Source: Prinia subflava (taxonomy: Eukaryota > Chordata > Aves > Passeriformes > Cisticolidae). From it: 64,000 nt of DNA. The notes under the pieces are model-generated. The model had not been told where the DNA came from. It saw nothing but the letters and a program-made list of their open reading frames with translations, and did no database searches. Below are positions 30,001-38,429 of this stretch, piece after piece (positions within the stretch are counted from its first letter, which is position 1; each line of letters opens with the position of its first letter). Location: contig NC_086283.1 in NCBI RefSeq assembly GCF_021018805.1, positions 23,587,662 through 23,651,661 of the forward strand, given 5' to 3'. The translations under genes and the position numbers were made by a program.

Positions 30001-33000
30001 AATATTCCTTGAGCACTGAGGAAAGGCCATATCACTGCAGCAGCCAGGTATCAGTCACAAGGGAACAGGGCAGTCCAGTTAATCAATACCTTCACATAAG
30101 GCCACCACTGTGTTTTTGGTCTGGGCCTGAACTCACCATTTGCAGCCCAAATCCACACATAAACCACAAACTGCAGGACGTGAGGTTTCACAAAAATCGA
30201 GAATGGAAAAAATAAATGAAGAGTTAAGCCTTGCTCTCCTTTTCAAAAACTCTTTAGGTTAAGATTTTGGCATGAGCTCCATTTTCAGACAATTCTAGAT
30301 AGATCTTGCTGAAACATCATCATTGGAAAACAGGAAAAGCTTGAGGAAAAAGCGTAGGTGAGAAGACTGTTCTCCATTCCCCATACTTTTACTATAGCAC
30401 CATTACTTCACAAAAAAATAAACGAAATGGCTTAAGATTCTGCCCACTTATACCATGGCAAGTGCTCACATACAAAGAGACATCTCTATTTGACAGAGGA
30501 CGATGAAATGTATGTGATTTTGGAAAAAAAAATCAATTGGGTAAATATATGAAAAAAGCCACAGAAGACCATGAGGGCCATACCAACAGCTCATCACAGG
30601 CCCCTGACCTGCAAACTGTAAGAGCTCAGGAAGTGCTGTGCAGAACTGCCAGTCAGTAACATGCCTGGCCTGTTCCCACCCTCCTGCCCAGGGATTCCAG
30701 ATCAGCTACGTTGTGCAGGAAGGGATGCGAAGGGTGGGGCTGGCACACAAGGCTTGGAGGTGTTGCAGCACCAGGTCACAATACAGCTGGGATAGAGCAA
30801 GATCTGGGTTCTAGCAATCTACGGAAGTTCTCAAAACAAGGACACATCGTGTATTCCCTGAATAGGACAATGCACTTCTCTTAGCCAGAAGGTCAGGAAC
30901 ATCAAATACCCTGCCAGGCAGCAAGGCTGTTCTTGAACCCATTTTTCTTGCCCAACTGGACACACATGGAGAATAAATTCCTTCCACACCTAAATTTAAG
31001 CACTAGTGTTTTAATAGTAATAGACACCTCTTACAAAGGTGCTTTAGTATACATATTATTACCTTCTCATGCATGCCAAATACACAAAATCAGATATCCA
31101 AATACCAGAACAGACTGGCTCACTTCCAAGTTAACATGTCACTAACTAAGACAGATTCACTTGATAGCACCCTATCACAATTTTAATCTAAAAATACACT
31201 AAAACATTAGGCTTTCTTACTTCTTGAAATAATATACTAATTTTCCCTCCTAGTTCATAGCATGAGTTTACCCAACATCCAATGGATTGTACAGGTATTT
31301 TTCCACTACGTTATACAGGATCACATCACTTGACAATTACAAGGTTAATACATTTCATAACATGCTTTTAAAATATTAAACCTTTGTCTCTTACTGTAGA
31401 GTATTTTGGAAACAACGTAAGAGTTACAAATGGTTGCACCATAATTGCTATCACAACACAACAAATAGGAGCCAAACAGCTGACGAGGTTCCAGAGGCAT
31501 CTGCTGCCAGAGTGGGGCTCAGATTCCTGCCACCCCCATCTTCCTGTCCCCCTTCCCAGGACAGCACCCTGACACCTCTTCAGACATTTGTCATCGCAAC
31601 TCTTTGCAGGGCCCCACTGCAAACTGAGAGGCTAAATAATTCCATTTTTAAAAAATGGCACAGAGAGCTATAAGCAGTCAAACAGAAGCAACAGGTCCTG
31701 TAAATAATTTCAAACCATCTATACTAAAGATAGTTTCAAAAAAATCACCTTACTTTCACAAATTTTGGTAAATCATTTGTGCAATAGCATGATCCTTCCA
31801 CATAGCACAACACAATACACATGCATAACACCTTCTTGATATATTTTTGTCCATCAAAAGTGAACCAGTGCTGTTGGTTAAAAATACTTTAATGCTACAG
31901 GCAAACAAATTCTGAAACAAACCAACCTAAAGCACGTATCTCAGCTACTCCTGCTCCAAACCTCAAGGTCCTGTAATTCCTCTGCCTCCTAGGTGGTTTC
32001 AACTCCATCACCAGATTATTCCCCTCAACTGCTCCACTGGTAAAACTATCTGAGAGACTACGTAATTTAATTAGTATAAATCAGAAAGAAAACAAGAGGA
32101 TAAAGCAGCCACTGCTGCACATACTTGGAAAGCAAGCCTGCAAAATACGCTCACTTGCTAATTTGTCTTCACCTTCTCTAAACCAACAGACACACAGTAT
32201 TTAACTGCAGCAGCATTAGCAAAGAAACTATATTTTATGTCTTTTACAAGCATGTTCCGTAAGACATACTGAATGTGGCCTAGACCACGAAGTTTTCCTG
32301 GCACAACTGCAGTTGTTAGAAAACACAACAGGGGGAACATCATAAATACCAGCGAAGGTCTTGAGAACAGATCTTCCAACAGGGAGTCATCACTGCTCTG
32401 AGGCTTTCTCTGCTCAAGGAACAGACATGATGACAGCCCAATAACACTCATTTATGCCATTAAGTCTTTATGCAATAGTTGAGCTGCACTTGTGATCATA
32501 ATTACTATAATCAGATATTACTGAATCTGCAGCCTGTTACTAGAAAAGTTACTAATTTTTGAAAAAATATTTTAAGATTGCCTAAAATCCAATTTTAAAA
32601 AAACAGTGTGCTAAAGGTAGAAATATAAATTTCTGCACAGAGACATTACAAGAGTGCAAGTTACAAGAACCACAATATTTTTCACTTCCCTTGGCTATTT
32701 AATGCACACTAAATATGACTGAATGCTATGATGGGTATCACAGTCCTATTTATTTCAATTACTATTTACTAAAACTGTGAACAGTCAGATGCTCATTACC
32801 ACATCAGAATGCATACAGATGCTCATTAAACAGAAGGATCTTCCTCAGTAAATCCAACTATAGATGTGGTAATAACCTGTAGCATTACCACACAAGAGCT
32901 CCAGCAGCAAAGTCATTTTTTTATTAAATCACCAGTATGCTTCCAATCACTGCAGGGAGTAAGTTCATTTCTCAAACATAAGATACACTCGTAAAATATT

Positions 33001-35034
33001 TGACACAAAACCAGGAGAAATCTGGAACACAAGAAATCCAGTTAACACAGGTATAACAAAGACTTGGGGTTTGCATCTGGCCACAAACATAAATGGGGCA
33101 AATGGTGCGTGCACTGTGTCTAAAACACACCTCTCCTAACCAGATGTAGGTTTCTGACAATAAGTTTCTGCAAGTCAAGGATGCTTTCAATTCACAGAAA
33201 TTACTTCCACGCTTCCTCTGAGAAAGGTGCAATACCAAATAATAAATATTTACTCACTCTATGACTTGTCACTTCAGAAAGCTATGTAAATTTACTCCTG
33301 ATGAAAGGAGCCAAGATTCGTAGCTCATGATAATTACATTTCCTCATTTTCAAAGATGTGAATAAGTGATTGAGCTCACAGCACCAGCGAGCCCACTTAC
33401 TTTTAAAACGTCTCAAGAAGTTCTAGCTGTGAGATCTAGAGAATATTTTCCTTTCTTCTCGAGGATGACCAACAGTGTATCTGTAAACGAACTTCTTTGG
33501 CCTTCATAGCATGGGTCTACAGCCCAGAAGTTACGGTATGTATTACTCTGAGCAAACATAGTCCTAATCCAGGACTATTCAGGTGGATTCTAAAACTCTC
33601 ATAGCAATGCTTTCTCTGACACACTTTACTTCAGTGTTTTAAGTTAGGACATTTCTATCAGCAAGCTGCAGCCTACAGCGTAAGAGATGCAGCATTACAA
33701 TTTTTTTTTTACTTTTGCCTAAACCTCATGGTGCAGCTGATGTGGTAAGAACAGCATGGCCGTACTTGCCACTACCTTGAGGAATGAGAAAACAGGGACA
33801 AGAGGAGCCAGCCAGGCAGAGTTGTTTACTTGCAAAGAGGTCTACGGCAAACCTCACTGATCTCTACAACTCCTATGCAGTAAGCTGTAATGAGATAAGG
33901 GCTGGTCTCTTCTGCTGTGCCTGCAGTGAGGACCAGAGAAAATGGCCTTAAACTGGGACACAGGAAATTCAGATTAGATATTACAAAGGAAATTTTCATG
34001 ATTCAGGAGGTCAGACTGGGAGGTGGTGGAGTCATTGTCTCTGGAGGTGTTTAAGAGGCTGGCACCGGATGATGTGGTTTAGTGGTTTAGGAATTACAGT
34101 AGCAGTACTGGGTTGATGACTGGACTTGGTGATCTTATACATGTCTTCTAACCTCGATGATTCGATGGCTCCACATCCAGCTCACCACAATCCTGCACGG
34201 AGTGGCAGCTGCGAGCACCTTTCACAGAACTAGTGCAGGTTACCGTGCTCAGCAGGATGAATGGGGCGGGGGAGGCGGCCTGGGGAACACAACCCCAACA
34301 CTGTGGCTTCTTGGATCGCAGAGGAGGAAACAGCCGCGGGTGCTGTCCCACACCCCACGCCAGGGCCGGGGCTCCGCGCTGCCCCTACCCCGCGGCCCTG
34401 CGGGGCAGCTCGGCCCGCCTTGCCCGCCGGGGCCGGGCACTGCCTGCCCCACCCCGCCCGCGTGTCCCGGGGGTCTCAGGGCTGCGCGGGGCCGAGCGCG
34501 GTGACGGCCCCGCCGGAGCCACCGCCCCGCAGGGGGCGGAGCGCGGCCGCCCCTCATTGCGCCGGGGCGGTGAATCAGGGCCCGCCCGTCTCCTCCCCCC
34601 CCCTCCTCCATCTCAGCAGCGCCCTCAGCCTCTCTCCTCCATACAAAAGCAAAATGTCCGCCATCTTCACAGCCTGCTGCTGCCGCCGCCGGGCCGGACG
34701 GGGCTGCGCCGCGCCAAGGGCGGCCCCGCCGCGGAGCCGAGGCGGCCGGGAGGGGTCATTACCTTGATGCAGTAGGGCGGCTCGTCGAACGTAACCAGCA
34801 TGTACCTGTCGCCGCGGCTGGCCGGGTCTCGGGCCCGGAGCTGCGGAGAGAGCGGAGAGAAGCGGCGTGAGCAGTGCGAAGGGGGCGAGGGGGGCGGCGG
34901 CTCCCCCGGCGCCGCACACTCACCTTCATGAAGATCTCCACGGCGCCCTTGGCGATATCCAGGTAGCTGGTGCCCAGGTACGCCCGCTGGTTCATGGAGG
35001 CGGACGTGTCTATGAGGAAGAGGAGGATCGGCAT
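1..35034 (-). CDS. INTS6L: INTS6L (Integrator complex subunit 6-like), 5' 14 coding exons, 3' end outside window
   Basis: Seen: 14 coding blocks on the minus strand, in transcript order 35034-34924, 34840-34763, 16907-16758, 16343-16254, 15945-15762, 14942-14814, 12962-12799, 11743-11591, 10005-9873, 4064-3970, 3211-3101, 1438-1223, 744-621 and 66-1. Every intron is GT-AG and the phases join without a frame break to give about 601 residues. The start MPILLFLIDTSASMNQ opens a von Willebrand factor A domain. Its MIDAS-like residues are D9, S11, S13, T86/T87 and D130 (ITDG). Family knowledge: INTS6 and INTS6L are subunits of the nuclear Integrator complex, which associates with RNA polymerase II and acts in snRNA 3'-end processing and transcription attenuation. 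Segments such as EQLGSVPTDESAITQMCEV and QEIGIKVKNHSSG match my memory of INTS6L better than of INTS6, and the MOSPD1 neighbour agrees. The remaining C-terminal part (roughly 250-300 residues in relatives) lies left of position 1. No stop or frameshift is visible, so the gene looks intact. Confidence 0.96.
621..744 (-). CDS. INTS6L: INTS6L coding exon 13 (residues 539-579 plus first base of 580)
   Basis: Encodes DLKPQAFRNAYDIPRRSLLD, QLTRMRTNLLKTHRLILGQD and E. The acceptor is AACTAG|GAT. The donor is GATGAAG|GTACGG, leaving G of Asp580. The RNAYDIPRR block is shared by INTS6 and INTS6L. Confidence 0.95.
1223..1438 (-). CDS. INTS6L: INTS6L coding exon 12 (residues 467-538)
   Basis: Encodes 72 residues, TKIESERIIGSVGKKVPQEI, GIKVKNHSSGLSLVHSRDFK, QLLQGITGESPLRLSEMNVK and EFAGFHIGLLNK. 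The acceptor is TTTTAG|ACA and the donor is AACAAG|GTAAGC. QEIGIKVKNHSSG is diagnostic for the INTS6L paralogue as I remember it. The middle (GITGESPLRLSEMN) is the most variable stretch. Confidence 0.95.
2035..2090. repeat. C/A-rich low-complexity tract in INTS6L intron 11
   Basis: CCACCCAACCAACCAAAACC and flanks are almost entirely A and C on the plus strand, so G/T-rich in the sense orientation of INTS6L. It resembles the mirror image of the tract at 26135-26266. Confidence 0.8.
2696..2715. repeat. Homopolymer T run (20 T) in INTS6L intron 11
   Basis: Twenty consecutive T on plus, hence poly-A in the INTS6L sense strand. No retroposed body or target duplication is visible next to it, so I treat it as a simple repeat. 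Confidence 0.9.
3101..3211 (-). CDS. INTS6L: INTS6L coding exon 11 (residues 430-466)
   Basis: Encodes PLKKALRMMGAPNLISDNLD and CGLSYSVISYLKKLSQQ. The acceptor is TTATAG|CCA and the donor is CAACAG|GTAGTA, phase 0 on both sides. The exon contains no long methionine-initiated frame and was recovered by translating the minus strand between the neighbouring exons. Confidence 0.95.
3970..4064 (-). CDS. INTS6L: INTS6L coding exon 10 (residues 398-429)
   Basis: Encodes DDLFKVHKLKPNLKWRQAFD and NYLKTMPPYYLL. The acceptor is TTGCAG|AT, completing Asp398, and the donor is TTACTG|GTATGT, phase 0. HKLKPNLKWRQAFD and the following exon read straight through the known family order. Confidence 0.95.
4065..9872 (-). 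other. INTS6L: INTS6L intron 9 (5.8 kb)
   Basis: Unique AT-rich intron. It holds a short (GT)n at about 8569-8585, an A-rich run at 9353-9380 and several chance frames without recognisable homology (for example plus 4092-4523). No repeat family, RNA gene or extra exon is recognised. Confidence 0.8.
9873..10005 (-). CDS. INTS6L: INTS6L coding exon 9 (residues 354-397 plus first base of 398)
   Basis: Encodes VFVSSSGKYSELGHPFGYLK, ASTTLTCVNLFVMPYNYPVL and LPLL. The acceptor is TGTCAG|GTA. The donor is TTAG|GTAGGT, leaving G of Asp398. It is followed by the second-longest intron (5.8 kb). Confidence 0.95.
11591..11743 (-). CDS. INTS6L: INTS6L coding exon 8 (residues 303-353)
   Basis: Encodes PPRTAHPVVRFSCVDCEPMV, IDKLPFDKYELEPSPLTQYI and LERKSPHTCWQ, a highly conserved central INTS6-family block with FSCVDCEP. 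The acceptor is CTTTCAG|CCT after a good polypyrimidine tract. The donor is TGGCAG|GTACTT. Phase 0 on both sides. Confidence 0.96.
12799..12962 (-). CDS. INTS6L: INTS6L coding exon 7 (residues 248-302)
   Basis: Encodes DGLVDSSRPINSFASQPWHS, CHKLIYVRPNPKTGVPVGHW and PIPESFWPDQNSPTL. The WHSCHKLIYVRPN block is a family hallmark. The acceptor is TTTTAG|AT, completing Asp248. The donor is ACACTG|GTAAGT, a consensus donor in phase 0. Confidence 0.95.
14814..14942 (-). CDS. INTS6L: INTS6L coding exon 6 (residues 205-247 plus first base of 248)
   Basis: Encodes RSYCVRTQRMLNQCLESLVQ, KVQSGVVINFEKSGPDPAPI and GE. The acceptor is GCACAG|GT, completing Gly205. The donor is GAAG|GTAGAG, leaving G of Asp248. 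An A-rich run (about 14787-14799) lies just downstream of the donor in the intron. Confidence 0.94.
15762..15945 (-). CDS. INTS6L: INTS6L coding exon 5 (residues 144-204 plus first base of 205)
   Basis: Encodes LHLPLNSPLPGSELTKEPFR and onward to SAITQMCEVTG. This is the end of the VWA domain and an INTS6-family conserved block. The PEQLGSVPTDESAI segment favours INTS6L over INTS6. The acceptor is ACCAG|CTT. The donor is GGAG|GTAAAT and leaves one base of a Gly codon that is completed by exon 6. Confidence 0.96.
16254..16343 (-). CDS. INTS6L: INTS6L coding exon 4 (residues 114-143)
   Basis: Encodes 30 residues, GRNPFFLEPSILITITDGNK and then LTNTAGVQEE. The hydrophobic strand followed by ITDG supplies D130, the third MIDAS position of the VWA domain. 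The acceptor is CATAG|GGA (TAG-type) and the donor is GAGGAG|GTAAAC, phase 0 on both sides. Confidence 0.95.
16758..16907 (-). CDS. INTS6L: INTS6L coding exon 3 (residues 64-113)
   Basis: Encodes 50 residues from AGWKENHATFMNELKNLQAS through GLTTLGQALRSSFDLLNLNR to VSGIDNYGQ. T86/T87 fall at the place of the second MIDAS threonine of a VWA fold. The acceptor is CAG|GCT and the donor is GGACAG|GTAACA, phase 0 at both ends. It was found by direct translation of the minus strand, because no in-frame methionine makes it stand out as a long open frame. Confidence 0.95.
17652..18029 (+). other. Unidentified coding-like open frame inside INTS6L intron 2
   Basis: An open frame of 125 codons plus stop (TAA at 17649-17651 before it, TAG at 18027-18029), with no ATG near its 5' end. 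Codon choice is vertebrate-coding-like: CAG far exceeds CAA, and AAG, GAG and CTG are preferred. The encoded stretch includes SYTDIERIISDSTTF and EQHILQVKQFFSLCTG. I do not recognise a family. It could be a degenerate processed pseudogene, a terminal exon of an antisense transcript, or chance in a slightly GC-richer patch. No strong splice acceptor precedes it. Confidence 0.3.
26135..26266 (+). repeat. G/T-rich low-complexity tract
   Basis: About 130 bp made almost only of G and T on the plus strand, starting GGTTGGTTGGGGG, with at least six G-runs of three or more (GGTGGG, GGGAGGG, GGGG, GGGGG, GGGGGG). There are only about half a dozen A or C interruptions. It is not a clean short-unit microsatellite. 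It lies in INTS6L intron 2, so the pre-mRNA carries the C/A-rich complement. Confidence 0.85.
33848..34170 (+). mobile_element. CR1 LINE 3'-end fragment, plus orientation
   Basis: The stretch reads as a diverged CR1 3' region: ATCTCTACAACTCC, then GGCTGGTCTCTTCT, GATTAGATATTACAAAG, GGAGGTGTTTAAGAGGCTGG, then GGACTTGGTGATCTTATAC and a tail TCTAACCTCGATGATTCGAT, equivalent to the CR1 ending in an ATTCTATG-like octamer. It is 5'-truncated, as most CR1 copies are. It lies in INTS6L intron 2, antisense to the gene, ending about 160 bp before the CpG island begins. Divergence suggests an old insertion. Confidence 0.88.
34658..34668 (-). promoter_or_regulatory. YY1-type motif (AAGATGGCGG) at the 5' end of INTS6L intron 2
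   Basis: The plus strand reads CCGCCATCTTC, so the minus strand reads GAAGATGGCGG, the canonical YY1 core. It is about 100 bp inside intron 2 but still in the CpG island. YY1 boxes often lie just downstream of transcription start sites, so it may mark an alternative start or a downstream promoter element. Confidence 0.5.
34763..34840 (-). CDS. INTS6L: INTS6L coding exon 2 (residues 38-63)
   Basis: Encodes 26 residues, LRARDPASRGDRYMLVTFDE and then PPYCIK, a near-invariant stretch of INTS6-family VWA domains. The acceptor is CCGCAG|CTC and the donor is ATCAAG|GTAATG, both phase 0. It is separated from exon 1 by an 83-bp GC-rich intron (34841-34923) and followed by the 17.9 kb intron 2. Confidence 0.95.
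34924..35034 (-). CDS. INTS6L: INTS6L coding exon 1 (residues 1-37)
   Basis: The start ATG is the complement of 35032-35034 and sits in a good context, with A at -3 (GGACCATGC). The exon encodes 37 residues beginning MPILLFLIDTSASMN, which is the first VWA beta strand plus the DxSxS metal-site motif (D9, S11, S13). It ends ATGAAG|GTGAGT, a strong donor in phase 0. It lies inside the CpG island. Upstream 5' UTR must extend to higher coordinates but its start cannot be fixed from sequence. Confidence 0.96.
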
Positions 35035-35210
35035 GGTCCAGGCAGAGCCCCGGCCGGCGGGCTCCCTGCGGAGGAGGCGCGGCGCTCGCCCGCGGCTCGC
35101 TCGGCTCTGGCGGCGCTGCCCGAGCTCGCCCGGACTCAACTTCTCTTCCCTGAGCCTCCACCAGCACCATGTGACCAGCGCGCACGCCATTGGCTGGCAA
35201 TTATACCGAT

Positions 35211-35218
35211 ATTTGCAT
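35211..35218 (-). promoter_or_regulatory. Octamer motif (ATGCAAAT) in INTS6L upstream region
   Basis: Perfect POU/Oct octamer, ATTTGCAT on plus, about 180 bp upstream of the INTS6L start codon. An inverted CCAAT box lies 18 bp nearer the gene (35189-35193). It stands in an unexpectedly AT-rich pocket (about 35199-35223) within the CpG island, which suggests the pocket is functionally kept. Confidence 0.45.
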
Positions 35219-35386
35219 ATTCATGGTGGCGCGCGCGGGGCGGGGGGGCAGAGAAGGGAGGGGGGCCGCGGGGTGACGGCGGGCGCGCGCGCGCCGCACC
35301 TGTCACACATACAGCGCCCGCCCCTCTGCGGGGTCCCCCGCCCCGGGCTCCAGGGGCGCCCCGCCCGGCCTCTCGCGGCCTGGCCT

Positions 35387-35414
35387 CTCACGGTCGGTGC
35401 CTCACGGTCGGTGC
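35387..35414. repeat. Perfect 14-bp tandem duplication upstream of INTS6L
   Basis: CTCACGGTCGGTGC occurs twice, head to tail, without mismatch, inside the CpG island about 350 bp upstream of the start codon. It is probably replication slippage, and could double a binding site. Confidence 0.9.
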
Positions 35415-35884
35415 CGGTTCCAATCCTGCCGTGTGCCCCCAGTACCTCCCGGTATCCGCGGCTGAGTCACCGCGCCGCCGCCTCGCACCTCCCCGCCTCC
35501 GCCTCACCTCGGCCCACGCAGCTCTTCATGGCTGGGCAGCCCCGGGGGGCTGAGGGGAGTGTGCAGGAGCTCTGTGCGGATCCCGAGGAGCCAAGCGAAG
35601 CCTCTCAGCTGCCCACCCGGTGACATAATTGCCCCGTTCCTGGTCTCCAGAAATTTCACTTAAGCACTAAATCCTCAGCCCCCCACGTGTGATCCTTTCC
35701 CAGCTCAGGTGTTAACACAGGCAGTACCTGGATCTGGCCATCACACACTGACAGGGCACCTCAGTGTACCTGGATCAAGGCAGGATGGCAACAAATTATT
35801 GTGGCAAAACTGAGAATACATACAACCTGCAATATTTTGTATCACTTAGATTAATTAAAAAAAAAAAAAAAGTATCTGGAAGGA

Positions 35885-36205
35885 GGGATCACACTCAATT
35901 AGCCTGGAAAATCTCTCTGAGACCATTGAGTCCAACCTATGGCCCAACACTACCTTGTAAACCAGACTAGGGCACCAAGTGAACTCTCAGGGCAGCCCAT
36001 TCCAATCTCTAACCACCCTTCTTGTGAAGAAATTCCACTTAGTGTCCAACGTAAACCTCCCCGTACAGTTCAAGACCGTATTCCCTTGTCCTGCCACTGG
36101 TTGTCTGGGTGAAGAGCCCAACTTGTGCCTGGCTACAACCTCCTTTCAGAAGGAGATTTTGGAGAGAAATAAGGTCCTCTGTGAGCCTCCTCTTCAAGGT
36201 GTCCT
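35885..36205 (-). mobile_element. CR1 LINE 3'-end fragment, minus orientation
   Basis: The plus strand shows the antisense CR1 pattern: TTGAGTCCAACC, GGGCAGCCCATTCCAATCTC, GTGAAGAAATTCCACTTAG, GTCCAACGTAAACCTCCCC, CTACAACCTCCTTTCAGAAG, then AATAAGGTCCTCTGTGAGCC. This is the same 3' domain as the copy at 33848-34170 but in opposite orientation. It is 5'-truncated at about 36205 and starts about 0.27 kb beyond the far edge of the INTS6L CpG island. Confidence 0.88.
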
Positions 36206-38429
36206 GCTGCAATGGGCCTGGCAGCCACCACTGACAGCGACCACATAAGGGGAAGAAGATTGAGGAAATATTTCGCACTATGTCCATTCAAGAATGCTTG
36301 TTTGCTTCCAGGAGTAAATCCAAAACACACAAAAGCAGCACTGCCAACATGAATCTTACTTTAAAATAATAAGCTGATAATGTTTTCCAGTGCTTTTAAA
36401 TCTAGAGGCTTATCCCACATATTTTTTGCCATTCATTTCAACAGCAGGCAGAATCAGTTTCAGTTCTCACTCAATTTTTGTGAAGCACTTGGACAATACT
36501 GTTGTTGCACAACATAGGTGAATTCTAATGCCCCATTACAAAGCATGATGAAACACAGATGTTGGTAAAGATACCAGTTTGATCAGAACGTACTCATCCC
36601 TTTTGCCACCAGAAAAAGCTCAACACCTGTACAGGATCTGCAGTCTTTATATTTGCATTAGAAAGAAGTCTCCCTTTTAAAAAACTTCTGCAAATATTTT
36701 TCAAGTAACATCTCATTAATTGATTCTATTGTACCAAAAGTAGGTAAACTAATAGCTGAAAAGCAGCTCATTTTGAAAAAGAATCCTGTCAAACTTGGAG
36801 ACTCCATTCCATTATCCACGCCCTCCATAAACTGTGCATGTGTATCAGCAATTAAAGTTTCTGAATTTTAACAATCATACCAGAAATGCCAGGAGGCATA
36901 AACAGATAAATATTTTTATGCAATGATTAGTTCACATGAATGGAGCCAGACTGAAACAAATGGGATTTGAATCTCTGTAGATAAGATAAAAATACAGATA
37001 CTGTATTTTTGTACCACTGCATGTTAGTCTGGAAAGATAACTCCTTTGCAGGAATGGATTCTCAAAGGCCTGAATGGAAAATGAGCTATTGGTAGAAGAC
37101 GCCACCTAACACTGCCAGGTCCTGGCAGCGGGAACTCGATGAGGCCACCTATGCATTGCTTTCATGTCAACCAGATGAGGTCAGAGACTCCCTTCTGCCT
37201 CCAGCTGACCTCAGCCAATTCCAGCTGGCAATCCAGCGGTCCCGTGTCCTGCAGCCTCCTTGACTGGCTGCATGAAATGCTAAACAATTACAAGTTCATA
37301 TCCTCATCATTTTTTTTTTAAATTCCAGACCACCAGATAGCTAAAAGCTACTTCTTTCCCATCCAAATATAGTATTTACAGGTCAAGATGAAACTCTTGT
37401 TTCCCATTTCACAGGTTGACCTTTCCAAGGGCAGCAGCAGGCAAGGTTCACATACTCTTCCCTCTTTCTGTCTTGAGGATCTTGTTGTTTGGATCGTGCT
37501 CCAGCTGGACACTGCAATAGCTGAAGTCTACAAATCTTCTAGTCACAATGCAAGACATTTATTTAGTTTAATGAGACACTTTTTATTCCTGAAATTACAG
37601 ACACCATGGTTGCTAACATGCATGCATGCAGCTGGAGTGGCTTTTACTTTGCCTCCATGCAGTTTGTGTTTGCAGTGCTGACTGTCTGGCAGCTGTGGCA
37701 GCAGACATTCATCACCTCTATAAAGTTTAAACTTTTCTTGATTTTTAATTGAAAATACACTCATCTACATTTTTTCAACTGCAATAGTTAAAGAAATTGT
37801 CTTTATGGGGAAATTAATCACAATAGCCACAGCAGGTTAAGGTCTCCTATAATTAAATATTTTGAAATTATTTCTGTGCAGGTATTCTATCCCACAGTAA
37901 AAAGGAACATTATTCTGGATTAATAACTGCAGTCAATTTTTGAACCAAATGGATCAGTGGTATTTTTCCCTGTTGTGCTGAGAAGTGTTATTTTCTGGGT
38001 TTTGTCCTAACACAGCTTAACATCTAAGCTGTTGCCTCTGACAGGATTTTAACACTAACAGTTTGTTTCTTAACACTTTTATATTGCATCATCTTACTTT
38101 TTTCTCACCTAGCTGCTTTTTGCCCTGAACAAGTAATACGCCTGTGAGACAGAAGCCACACTACTTTAGGCACTGAAGGTGCTCAGCTTTGGCACTGATT
38201 AGCCACCTGAAATTGGGGCACACTGGATACATTAGTCAGAAATTATCTACTTAAAATCTGGATCAACAGCTAAACCCTTCCAACCTCCCTCTGCTGCTGT
38301 GGCTCCCTATCTTGGTCGTGTACTACAGCTCCCTGATGACTTTCCTGCTTAATTTGAAGTGCTTCCAGCCACAGCAGAAGTGGTCACTGCTAAATCACTA
38401 CAAAAATATAGATTAATCCATGCCATGAG

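Larger units (their letters stand above)
16908..34762 (-). other. INTS6L: INTS6L intron 2 (17.9 kb)
   Basis: AT-rich, mostly unique intronic DNA between exons 2 and 3. Its contents are a plus-strand open frame with coding-like codon use (17652-18029), the G/T-rich tract (26135-26266), scattered A and T runs (for example 25191-25203 and 33701-33710), the plus-orientation CR1 (33848-34170) and, at its 5' end, the downstream half of the CpG island with a YY1-type box. I see no other exon of a known gene, no tRNA and no clear processed pseudogene. Long first-phase introns next to CpG islands commonly hold enhancers, but none can be pinpointed here without alignment. Confidence 0.85.
34330..35620 (-). 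promoter_or_regulatory. INTS6L: CpG-island promoter of INTS6L
   Basis: A dense GC/CpG block covers coding exons 1 and 2 and about 0.6 kb upstream, surrounded by AT-rich DNA. Just upstream of the start codon the minus strand carries an E-box-like GTCACATG (35168-35175), an inverted CCAAT box (ATTGG on plus, 35189-35193) and a perfect octamer ATGCAAAT (plus ATTTGCAT, 35211-35218). Farther upstream are (GC)n alternation at about 35283-35294 and a 14-bp tandem duplication at 35387-35414. The exact start site is not determinable; about 35.1-35.2 kb is my inference. A separate YY1-type box lies downstream at 34660-34667. Confidence 0.85.

Noticed and set aside
1..35034. Assignment to the paralogue INTS6 instead of INTS6L
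   Set aside because: Several segments (EQLGSVPTDESAI, SCVDCEPMVIDKL, QEIGIKVKNHSSG) fit INTS6L, and MOSPD1 is the known neighbour of INTS6L.
34157..35623. Long frames (up to 228 codons) on the plus strand across the INTS6L CpG island
   Set aside because: They overlap antisense the verified INTS6L exons 1-2 and have the low-complexity composition expected of CpG-island shadows.
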